Of a DNA stretch of 39,651 nt, positions 21,569-29,331 are shown piece by piece (position 1 is the first letter of the stretch; the number at the start of each line of letters is the position of its first letter). The notes beneath the pieces were generated by a model. It saw nothing but the letters and a program-made list of their open reading frames with translations, did no database searches and was not told where the DNA came from. The translations under genes and the position numbers were made by a program. Source of the stretch: Clostridia bacterium (lineage in GTDB: Bacteria > UBA6262 > WVXT01); NCBI GenBank assembly GCA_009619095.1, contig WJOT01000040.1, forward strand, positions 1-39,651. The letters run 5' to 3'.

Positions 21569-23521
21569 TCATTTCCCTCTTTCCATCAGCAGTTCCCATT
21601 TGATTATCTGATCCTCTGCAGCACGAGCATTAGGAGCATCAGGTGCCGCTTGAAGATAGATCTTTATGTAACGAATAGCCTCAGGATAATTTTTAAGTTG
21701 CCCGTATATGAGGGCGGTGTTGAAATATAGCTTGGCTGAAAAAGGCGCCAGTCGTATAGCTTTCTTAACCTCTGAAATAGCGTCTTCAAGGTCTCCTTCT
21801 TTTAACAGGATTTCTCCTCTCAAGGCACGTTTGCGGGCATCCTTTGATATCTCCGGTGGCCGGGGCATTCTTCTTACCATCTTAAAAATACTGTTTCTGA
21901 CCTCTCCTGCCTCCTTATCATCCATTGCCAGACTGAGTGCCCCGGCAAGCTCATTTAATGCCCTCTGAAAACGGCCCTTTGCCTCAAACTTTCTGGCGTT
22001 TTCTCTGTGAGCCTGTACTATGGGCTTGAGCATCTGCAATAGGACCTTACGGTCATTCCACGCGGGAATACTCTTAGGGGAAATAGCCTCCTCTGATATT
22101 TCGAGATAGGTGCCGACTGCTTCTTTCGTTTTGCCCTGTTTAGCGTATAGTGTAGCTTTTGCAATCAACCACTGCGCATTCTCTGCTGGTAACTTCCTTT
22201 TTATTTCACCTTCTAAGGCTTTGACTCCATCATCGTAGCGACCCTTATCCAAACACGCTGTGCCATAGGAAAACCGTGCCCAAAAATTATCAGGGTCAAG
22301 GCTCATCGCTTTTTCAGCGTCTTTCATAACCTCATCACTGTCGCCTCTTGCCCTGTAAATTGATCCCCTGATGCCGAAACTTGTGACGGCTCCCTTTGGG
22401 GTGTATATTTCCTTGGTAATGGTCTTATCAAATGGCTTAGAACCTTTCCTCACGATTTGCAAAACCACCTCTGTGCCCGCAGGGCCTCCCAGGCTCTGAG
22501 AAAATTTCTCCAAATCCCATCCCTTTGTCGATATTCCATTCACCTTCACTATTTTATCTCCTTTCTTAATACCGGCTTTCTCAGCGGCACCCCCCGCCAT
22601 AAGCCCGACAACAACTGTAAATCCCTCTTCAAAGGCAAAAAATAGACCTGCCATAGGCCGTTCCTGAAGTGAAATAGCCTTATTAACTCCAGAAAGGGCA
22701 TCATCGTATCTACCCATGTTGTAATAAGAAAGAACCAGCCGTGAAATGAAGATGACATTGGTCGGTTCCAACTCCACAGCCTTGTTGAATGCCTGTGTCG
22801 CCTCCTTAAATTCTTTTTTAAGCAAATGGGCATACCCAAGGCCCTTGTGTAAAGGAGCCCAATCGGGAGCTATTTCAATACCTTTCCTATAAGATTGTAT
22901 AGCTACATCATATTTACCTTTTTCACTATATGCCCGTCCAAGACTATTATAGGCACGAGCGTTGGGTTTTAACTCTATTGCCATTTTTGCCGCAGTTATC
23001 GCCTCATCATATTGTTTTTCCAAGTTACGGAGTTCTGAGGTAGCCGTAAATTTCCAGGAATTATCGGTTTTAAGGCTTAGTTCATTTTTTTTCGCTCTGA
23101 TTGCAGACTCTATCTGCCCTAATGATTCATATGCAGCGCTAATATAGTACCAACCTCCCCCAGCCCGCTTGAAGCAATCTATTGCTTCCTGATATTGTTG
23201 ATTATGATAATAAGCTATCCCCAGCTCTGTTTGGTAGAGAGTTGTTTTAGGCTCCAGTTCACCAGCCTTTTTAAAATGTGGAATAGCCTCAGCGAATTGT
23301 TTATTTCCTCTATATGCCAATCCCAAACTCCAGTGAGAGAGAGCACAAGGGTTCAGGTCTACTGCCGTCTTGAATTTTTCAATAGCCGCATCATAATTTC
23401 CTTGCTTGTAATAAACCCAGCCCTCGTCGTGGAAAGGTCGTGCCTTACCCCAAGGAGTGGTGGTGGCACAACCGGTCAAGGCGATTACAATCAGAATCAA
23501 TAATAGTTTCAAGGCTTTCAT
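21569..23521 (-). CDS. TPR- and PDZ-domain lipoprotein
   Basis: 650-aa protein. The start MKALKLLLILIVIALTGC has a lipobox with Cys18, so it is a lipoprotein facing the periplasm or surface. Residues ~30-290 hold about seven tetratricopeptide repeats (ALSHWSLGLAYRGNKQFAEAIPHFKKAGELEP, ARAYNSLGRAYSEKGKYDVAIQSYRKGIEIAP). A PDZ domain sits near 300-365 (VVVGLMAGGAAEKAGIKKGDKIVKVNGIS), and further TPRs run to the C-terminus. It would scaffold a complex or present unfolded clients. ATG 23521 has AAGGAGGAAAA upstream and overlaps the stop of a frameshifted upstream gene in ATGA. Function within the cell is not known. Confidence 0.88.
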   Translation of the reverse strand: MKALKLLLILIVIALTGCATTTPWGKARPFHDEGWVYYKQGNYDAAIEKFKTAVDLNPCALSHWSLGLAYRGNKQFAEAIPHFKKAGELEPKTTLYQTELGIAYYHNQQYQEAIDCFKRAGGGWYYISAAYESLGQIESAIRAKKNELSLKTDNSWKFTATSELRNLEKQYDEAITAAKMAIELKPNARAYNSLGRAYSEKGKYDVAIQSYRKGIEIAPDWAPLHKGLGYAHLLKKEFKEATQAFNKAVELEPTNVIFISRLVLSYYNMGRYDDALSGVNKAISLQERPMAGLFFAFEEGFTVVVGLMAGGAAEKAGIKKGDKIVKVNGISTKGWDLEKFSQSLGGPAGTEVVLQIVRKGSKPFDKTITKEIYTPKGAVTSFGIRGSIYRARGDSDEVMKDAEKAMSLDPDNFWARFSYGTACLDKGRYDDGVKALEGEIKRKLPAENAQWLIAKATLYAKQGKTKEAVGTYLEISEEAISPKSIPAWNDRKVLLQMLKPIVQAHRENARKFEAKGRFQRALNELAGALSLAMDDKEAGEVRNSIFKMVRRMPRPPEISKDARKRALRGEILLKEGDLEDAISEVKKAIRLAPFSAKLYFNTALIYGQLKNYPEAIRYIKIYLQAAPDAPNARAAEDQIIKWELLMERGK

Positions 23522-23808
23522 GGTTTTCCTCCTTGTGTTTTTTTACTTAATTCCAGCCTTCTCCTCATCTGTTTTAATTCATCCTGTATCTTAGCTTGCT
23601 CCTTAAGCAGTTCCTCCCGGGTCTTATTCGCCTGCTCAAGCTCATTCTGAGCTTCCTGAATTGGTCTGCAATTGTGGGTCCAATGTTAGGATCCATACGC
23701 CACGCCCTTAGTGTGGCCTTACAATCTATTGTAGGTTCTATTATAAGTTCTTGTGCAAAGGCGTTTTCAAAATTTAGAGACGCCTCCAGAAAGAATACGA
23801 TTTTTCAT
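23518..23808 (-). pseudogene. Frameshifted secreted coiled-coil protein gene
   Basis: ATG 23808 follows GGGAGGGAGG, a good ribosome-binding site, but its frame stops after 13 codons. Removing one A from the AAAAA run after ATG opens a signal-peptide-like frame ending NAFAQELIIEP, continuing to DPNIGPTIADQ. One base is then missing near 23656, and the original frame resumes as QEAQNELEQANKTREELLKEQ through LELSKK to a TGA that overlaps the TPR lipoprotein start. The two shifts cancel. Either the gene is broken or the assembly has two errors. The C-terminal half is a clear coiled coil. Confidence 0.55.
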
Positions 23809-23840
23809 AGGAACCTCCCTCCCTGAAAAAATGAAAAAAT

Positions 23841-24025
23841 GGGGTCAGAGTGATTTTTCCGTTCCCCTTTGTTTCAAACCATCGGTATAGAAGACAGCAA
23901 TATGGTTATTCTTGATTAGAATGATATTTTGAGGATATCCCACAACAACTAATCTCAGCTATCTTGGTATAACTAAATTATAAAAGAATAAAATACATTT
24001 TTTCAGGAAAAATGACTCTGACCCC
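23841..24025. mobile_element. MITE-like element with 20-bp terminal inverted repeats
   Basis: GGGGTCAGAGTGATTTTTCC (23841-23860) and the reverse complement of GGGGTCAGAGTCATTTTTCC (24006-24025) bracket 145 bases without a coding frame. The arms match at 19 of 20 positions. A single arm also occurs at 21390-21407. Such ends are known near REP-associated tyrosine transposases, but no transposase is present here. Confidence 0.7.
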
Positions 24026-24100
24026 TTTTTTCGACTTCAACAAAAGTATAACTCGCAAATTTTGACTTGTCAATGAAAATCCGCCCAGCTCTTTTTCTCT

Positions 24101-24280
24101 TTAACTCCTTGCCAAGCGAGCTAAAACTTCTGAGAAACTATCGAACGTGGCCTTGAGGACATCAAACTGTTTTGTATCAAGGTTGATTTTTATTTTGAAC
24201 CTTTCGGAAGGTCTAAAGAGGGTGACTGGTAGCAGGGGAGAACCCTGAGAAAACGACAGTTTTTCAGAGTTCTTGAGTGA
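24101..24280 (-). pseudogene. Open frame downstream of, and in phase with, the zinc-ribbon gene
   Basis: After the TAA that ends the zinc-ribbon gene, the same frame stays open for 59 codons with protein-like content: FRPSERFKIKINLDTKQ and QFDVLKATFDSFSEVLARLA, ending at TAA 24101-24103. It has no start codon of its own. It is either the severed C-terminal part of one larger gene, read-through sequence, or chance. Confidence 0.35.
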
Positions 24281-24496
24281 TTATTCGCCTAATCCTCCGG
24301 CCTTCTCCAGACAAGTACTGCATGCCTTGAGGATATCTTCCTTTTGCAGCTCATACTCTTTCCTTATCCTCTGGATCATATCGACTCTTCCAGAAGATAT
24401 GGCAAAACAACAGGAAAGGCAGGTACTTCTATTTAGTAGTGGACACTTGACTGTCTTCTCTACCTCTTTCTCGCAGATTGCACACTCTTCTGCCAT
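24281..24496 (-). CDS. Small cysteine-rich (zinc-ribbon-like) protein
   Basis: 71-aa protein with nine Cys: CAIC (residues 5-8), C18, C26 and CC 29-30 (TCLSCC), and CSTC (59-62). Paired CxxC motifs suggest one or two zinc sites. GGGAG lies six bases before ATG. It sits between the MITE-like element and cstA on the same strand. An in-phase open frame continues beyond its stop, so the gene may once have been longer. Function unknown. Confidence 0.65.
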   Translation of the reverse strand: MAEECAICEKEVEKTVKCPLLNRSTCLSCCFAISSGRVDMIQRIRKEYELQKEDILKACSTCLEKAGGLGE

Positions 24497-24660
24497 AGTT
24501 CTCCCTTTCTGAGGGCCTTTTGTTTTTCGCCTCTAGATTATTTTCTATTATATCACAAAAACAGCCAAAATGCACGAAAAAATTAAAATTATAGCTTTAA
24601 AGAGTTCTGGCTTCCAAAGAAAGCCACTCCGGGACAGGGACAGGGATTGTTTAACAGGTT

Positions 24661-26298
24661 TTAGGCCCGTTTTACTTTGCGAACGACTATTACCCCCTCC
24701 CTGACCATAAAAATGGCCAAAATGAGCAAAATCACGCCAATTATGGCCAACAAGTAGTTCTGATTTACAATGAAGCCACGCACCTGGTATATCAGGGCTC
24801 CGGTGGCGGTGAGTAGAACAAAAATCCCTGGATAGACTGTATATTTTGTGGGTTTCTTCATCGCCCAGAGATAAGTGGTAACTACCAGAAGAGCCAACGC
24901 TGCTACCAGTTGATTTGAAGCCCCAAAAATTGGCCAGATTGCCTTCCAATTGCCAAATGCTAAGTATCCTGCACAGAAAATGATGACTGCTGTAGAAAAA
25001 TAACGGTTCTGGAATATTTTCCATTTCAAACCTTCACCAAATAACTCTTCTGTTATATAGCGGTTGATTCTTGTACCAGTATCTAAAGTGGTCATTACAA
25101 AACTATTTAGCATAACCATGGCAACTAATGGACCGAAAGTTCTGCCCAGAAGAGGTTCTGCTATCCGACCAAAACCTCGGGCAAAGGTCACAATCCAGTT
25201 CCCTTCCTTAATTAATTCTGGATAGACCAATCCTTCCCGTCCAGCTCCTCCGCTCCAATAAAGACCCGCTCCTACAGCAAGAAGAGCCAGGCAGGCCAGA
25301 ACACCTTCCAAGATCATTCCTCCATAGGCAATCTTCTTCGCATCTCTCTCGTTTGCCAATTGCTTGGATGTTGTTCCACTGGCAATTAATGAATGAAATC
25401 CTGAAATTGCTCCACAGGCAATGATTACAAATAGCATTGGCCAGAGAGCTCCTTGACCGCTAGACCAGTGGACGAAAGCAGGAGTATTCATCCTGGGATG
25501 AGAAAAGAACAGTCCCAAATAGCCAAAAATTAGTCCAAAAAACAGGATAAAAGTGGATAGATAATCCCGCGGTTGAAGAATAATATTTACCGGAGTAATA
25601 GAAGCAATAAACGCATATGATAATAATATAACTATCCAGATTCTTGTGCTGCCTTCTACTCCCAGAGATATGGGATAATGGTAGCCCAGAATCAGAAGAC
25701 TTCCCAGTAGAGCCAGGCCTATAACTGTTGCAACCACTTGGTTTACTCTCCATCTGTAAATCATAAGCCCAGTAAGAATGGCAACCAAAATAAGGCCAAA
25801 AGTGGGTATCACTATCCTTGGTTCGCTTACCAGAGTCCTGCTGGTAACAGCGGCAAACACTGCCACCACCAGAATAAGAGTCAGCCACAAGAAAGTAGCA
25901 AATAGCATTTTCGCCCGATGGCTCATTGTAGATTCGGCAACATCGCTAATCGACCTGCCCTTATGTCTTATAGAGCCCATCAAGGAAGAAAAGTCGTGAA
26001 CACCACCTATAAATATGGAACCTATTACTATCCAGATGAGAGCTGGCACCCATCCCCAAATAGCTACTGCAATCACTGGTCCGATGATTGGTCCAGCCCC
26101 GGCAATGCTGGCAAAATGGTGTCCGAAGAGAATTGTCCAATGCTTTGCCGGTACATAATCTATACCATCGGTCCTTTCCACTGCTGGAGTCTTTCTCCCG
26201 GGGTTAATGTCCCATAGTTTCTCCATAATCTTTCCGTAAAATTTAAATCCGCACCACAGAAGCAGAACCGCAAAAATAGCTACTATTAGAGAGTTCAT
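24661..26298 (-). CDS. cstA: Carbon starvation protein CstA-family transporter
   Basis: 545-aa inner-membrane protein with about fourteen to sixteen hydrophobic helices. The family signature FGHHFASIAGAGPIIGPVIAVAIWGW is intact near residue 58, with DINPGRKTPAVERTDGIDYVPAKHW before it and GAISGFHSLIASGTTSKQL in the centre. CstA/BtsT proteins import pyruvate or peptides during carbon limitation. The length is shorter than the ~700-aa E. coli CstA and matches the compact form common in anaerobes and deep-branching bacteria. ATG 26298 has a weak ribosome-binding site. A 170-base gap with hairpins separates it from the upstream peptidase/barrel gene. Confidence 0.93.
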   Translation of the reverse strand: MNSLIVAIFAVLLLWCGFKFYGKIMEKLWDINPGRKTPAVERTDGIDYVPAKHWTILFGHHFASIAGAGPIIGPVIAVAIWGWVPALIWIVIGSIFIGGVHDFSSLMGSIRHKGRSISDVAESTMSHRAKMLFATFLWLTLILVVAVFAAVTSRTLVSEPRIVIPTFGLILVAILTGLMIYRWRVNQVVATVIGLALLGSLLILGYHYPISLGVEGSTRIWIVILLSYAFIASITPVNIILQPRDYLSTFILFFGLIFGYLGLFFSHPRMNTPAFVHWSSGQGALWPMLFVIIACGAISGFHSLIASGTTSKQLANERDAKKIAYGGMILEGVLACLALLAVGAGLYWSGGAGREGLVYPELIKEGNWIVTFARGFGRIAEPLLGRTFGPLVAMVMLNSFVMTTLDTGTRINRYITEELFGEGLKWKIFQNRYFSTAVIIFCAGYLAFGNWKAIWPIFGASNQLVAALALLVVTTYLWAMKKPTKYTVYPGIFVLLTATGALIYQVRGFIVNQNYLLAIIGVILLILAIFMVREGVIVVRKVKRA

Positions 26299-26402
26299 TG
26301 GTTAATGCCTTTAATTTTCTATTTACATTTTTGTATGTTAATAAATTTTTGAAATCTTGTCAACTATACTACACAAATTACAGATTACAAATTTCAAATT
26401 AC

Positions 26403-26438
26403 GGGCATAAAGCCCTTGGGCGACCATAAAGGTCGCCC
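26403..26438. repeat. Two adjacent hairpins with identical ATAAA loops
   Basis: GGGC-ATAAA-GCCC (26403-26415) and GGGCGACC-ATAAA-GGTCGCCC (26418-26438). A shorter relative, GGC-ATAAA-GCC, is at about 16899. They lie between cstA and the peptidase/barrel gene and may act as a transcription end or an mRNA stabiliser. Confidence 0.6.
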
Positions 26439-26466
26439 CTACGCGACCAAACCATAATTACAATAT

Positions 26467-29331
26467 TTAAAAAGTGGGTCCCAAGGAAAAATAGAATTTC
26501 CCAGTGAATTTGTCTGTCCGCCAGCCATAATCTAACCTGAGTGTAAAGGGAAACATCTGGATGAGGAAAGTGTTTATTCTTAACCCTATTCCAATTGTGT
26601 TTTTTATGTCTGAAATTGTTCTTATCTCCTCAGGCTCGTTCCAGGCTGCTCCTGAATCGGTAAAAAGACAAAATTGCAGGCTCTTCAGATATATCTCCGG
26701 CCACAGGAGTCTAAACCTCCAATTTATTTCTGGAAAGAGCATAAACCTCCATTCAGCGTTAATCAAAGCCAATCTGCTCCCTGAGGAAACATCTTTAGAA
26801 AGACCGCGCAACCTCGTCTCTTCTCGCCCCAGCAACCTCGTCTCTCCCCCCAGAGAGAATTTTTCTCTATCTCTTCCCTGACTCAGCGCTCCCAGAAATC
26901 TAAATCCCAAGATATTACGTTCAGATAATTTAAAATATTTCCTTCCATCGAGAATGTAAGTTGTATAATCCAAGTCGCCGCCAAGCGCTTTAAATGCTTG
27001 ATAAACCGTAAAATTGGCCCGGCTACCGCTCATTATGTCCAGAATCTTTCCCTGGGTTGTATCCCTTACCAGAGAAAGAGCAATCCCGTTCTCCCGGGTT
27101 CTGATATTATCTCCATTCCGCTCTCGCTTAGACTCAGTAATAAGTCCCAGCTCTATTCGCCGGAAACGGTCAAAAGGATAACTGACCACCATCTCTTCGG
27201 TAAATTCACTGGTACGGACTATATTATTATCATCGTCTTCAGATTCGCGTCTCGTCTTTCCATAAGCGAAAAAGCCTAAAGCAGGCCGCCACCTTTGATA
27301 AGTATAGCCTACTTGATAGGTTAGCCAGTCATATTCCGAGGCATACTCCACATAAGTAATCATCCCATGGTTCCCCAGCATATCACTTGCCTGCCAGTAT
27401 CCAGCAGTATACAGACCTTCTGTGGTGGAGTAGAAGAGGAAAGGAAAGATGAGATCTGTGGATGCCTTGAATCTATAGGGACGAATCCTACTGACTGGAG
27501 AGGGATAGGGGCTTATGATTGGTCCAATGGGCTCTACAGGCAATTGAGCTATGGTTATTTCTTCCTCTTTTCCCTTCAATTTTTTTACAAACATCTCTTC
27601 CCGGGGAAATTCTCCATAGTGGATGTTCATCTCTCCATATCGATAAGAAACGAAAAGTAGATGCTCTCCATCGGGAGATATCTCCGGAGTAAAAATTCCT
27701 ACTTTGACATCGGTCAATTGAAAAATGTCTAATTCCAGATTCTCTTCCTGAATATCTTCTCCGAGATCGCTTACGTCCATGCGGTAAATGTTATAAATCC
27801 CCTCATAATCACCAATGTAGACGATACTACTACCATCAGGTGACCAGGAAGGGTCAAACTCATCCCTGGGGGTAAAAGTCAATCGGGTAATCGCCAGAGT
27901 TTCCACATCCAAAAGAAAGAGGTCTTTCTGCCTCTCCCTTTCAGAGACATAGACAATCTTCTTATCATCAGGTGAAAAGACAGGATAACTGTCATCGAAC
28001 TCATCGCTGGTTAACTTCTCCAGGTTCTTGCCATTGGCATCCACTAAATAGAGGTCGTTTATACCTCCTTCCATTCCCACAAAAACAATCTTATCTCCTT
28101 TGTGCGAAAAACAAGGGAATTTTAGAACTTCCAGAGGTAGACGAAGTTTCTTTAGTTTATTTTTTCTGAGATTGATTATGTAAAGATAATCCTTCTGTTT
28201 CTTCTCTCCTGCAAAAGCAATTTTTTCTCCATCCGGGGACCAGGAAAGAGCGTGTCCTTCGTAGTGGATGACATCCAGACTTCTCCCAATCCGCGATTTT
28301 AGAATTGATTTTTGACTCGTTCCGTCAACATTCATCACAAAGAGCTCGCCATATCCATTGCGGCTAGAAATGAAAGCTATTTTCTTCCCGTCCGGCGAGA
28401 AAACCGGAGGGCCGTTGAACTCGGCACCTTCTGTAAGTTTCTTCCCATAAGCTTCAGCTTCTTCCTTTCCTTCTGCTTCTATTGTGTATTTTTCCTTCAT
28501 ATATCTCTGCCATTTTTTGTCAAAGCTATATAAGTCAGTATCGATTGTGCGCATAAAAACCCCATTTATGTCCAGACTCTCCCGAAGATTCTTAATCAAT
28601 TTAGGAACTTTATCTTCTCCATACTCTTCTGCTAAAAAACTGATTGCACTGTGCCCCTCTTGATAGGCTAAGTAGACCTGGTGCATTTTCAAATGATTGA
28701 AACTATGTAACTTACCAAGGGGAATTATCATATCGGAAATAGCAACATCTCTTAAAAGCATATGGTCATAAGTTTCCCATTCTTTGCTCTCATACTCTGC
28801 CAGCCCTTCAATTATCCACAAGGGATAGAAGACAAATCTCATCAAACTGGCCGATTTCCAGAATCCACCATACCAGATATTAAACATTGCAATGTGGGTG
28901 AACTCATGAGTAATCACATGTTCCAGCTCTTTATCCGAACCTGTTACAGGAATTACAAACCTGTTCTTATAAGGCTCGGAGAATCCACCGACACCCTCTC
29001 CGGTACTGGCAATGTTATTCTGCTCAAAGTGGTTATGTGTCAAGTATAAGAAGAAAGGTGTCTTTTTCTCTATACTGATATTTAAGTCAGTGGTAACCTT
29101 TTGGTAAGCTTTTTCCAGCATCTTGCTTACTTTAGGAATTAGATGTCTCTCTTCAGGATAATGGTAGATTTGGAAATGTTCGGTCTCTGCAATATGCCAG
29201 GTATGTTGATCAACGATTACCTTGTTCTTACCGAAGGAGACGTCCGCATAGGATAGAGGATTTCTCAAAAAAAGGAGGCAGAACGAAAGGCAAACAAAGA
29301 GGAGAAATTTTTTTTTCAAGTTATTCCTCAT
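26467..29331 (-). CDS. Metallopeptidase/TolB-type propeller/outer-membrane barrel fusion
   Basis: 954-aa exported protein. After a signal peptide ending LSYADV, residues ~35-280 form a gluzincin-type peptidase domain with HEFTH (142-146; zinc His142 and His146, catalytic Glu143) and the third ligand in GLAEY (Glu179). Residues ~290-600 hold about six PD40/TolB propeller blades (FSPDGKKIAFISSRNG, WSPDGEKIAFAGEK, FSPDDKKIVYVSERE). The last ~260 residues are an Omp85/BamA-like barrel end with FSLGGETRLLGREETRLRG, FTDSGAAW and a final Phe. ATG 29331 is chosen because GTG 29355 adds no signal-peptide sequence. It overlaps the end of rpsA by 11 bases, so it is translated from the same message. Confidence 0.82.
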   Translation of the reverse strand: MRNNLKKKFLLFVCLSFCLLFLRNPLSYADVSFGKNKVIVDQHTWHIAETEHFQIYHYPEERHLIPKVSKMLEKAYQKVTTDLNISIEKKTPFFLYLTHNHFEQNNIASTGEGVGGFSEPYKNRFVIPVTGSDKELEHVITHEFTHIAMFNIWYGGFWKSASLMRFVFYPLWIIEGLAEYESKEWETYDHMLLRDVAISDMIIPLGKLHSFNHLKMHQVYLAYQEGHSAISFLAEEYGEDKVPKLIKNLRESLDINGVFMRTIDTDLYSFDKKWQRYMKEKYTIEAEGKEEAEAYGKKLTEGAEFNGPPVFSPDGKKIAFISSRNGYGELFVMNVDGTSQKSILKSRIGRSLDVIHYEGHALSWSPDGEKIAFAGEKKQKDYLYIINLRKNKLKKLRLPLEVLKFPCFSHKGDKIVFVGMEGGINDLYLVDANGKNLEKLTSDEFDDSYPVFSPDDKKIVYVSERERQKDLFLLDVETLAITRLTFTPRDEFDPSWSPDGSSIVYIGDYEGIYNIYRMDVSDLGEDIQEENLELDIFQLTDVKVGIFTPEISPDGEHLLFVSYRYGEMNIHYGEFPREEMFVKKLKGKEEEITIAQLPVEPIGPIISPYPSPVSRIRPYRFKASTDLIFPFLFYSTTEGLYTAGYWQASDMLGNHGMITYVEYASEYDWLTYQVGYTYQRWRPALGFFAYGKTRRESEDDDNNIVRTSEFTEEMVVSYPFDRFRRIELGLITESKRERNGDNIRTRENGIALSLVRDTTQGKILDIMSGSRANFTVYQAFKALGGDLDYTTYILDGRKYFKLSERNILGFRFLGALSQGRDREKFSLGGETRLLGREETRLRGLSKDVSSGSRLALINAEWRFMLFPEINWRFRLLWPEIYLKSLQFCLFTDSGAAWNEPEEIRTISDIKNTIGIGLRINTFLIQMFPFTLRLDYGWRTDKFTGKFYFSLGPTF

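Noticed and set aside
23195-23503. 102-codon plus-strand frame within the lipoprotein gene
   Set aside because: It is antisense to the TPR repeats and lacks a ribosome-binding site.
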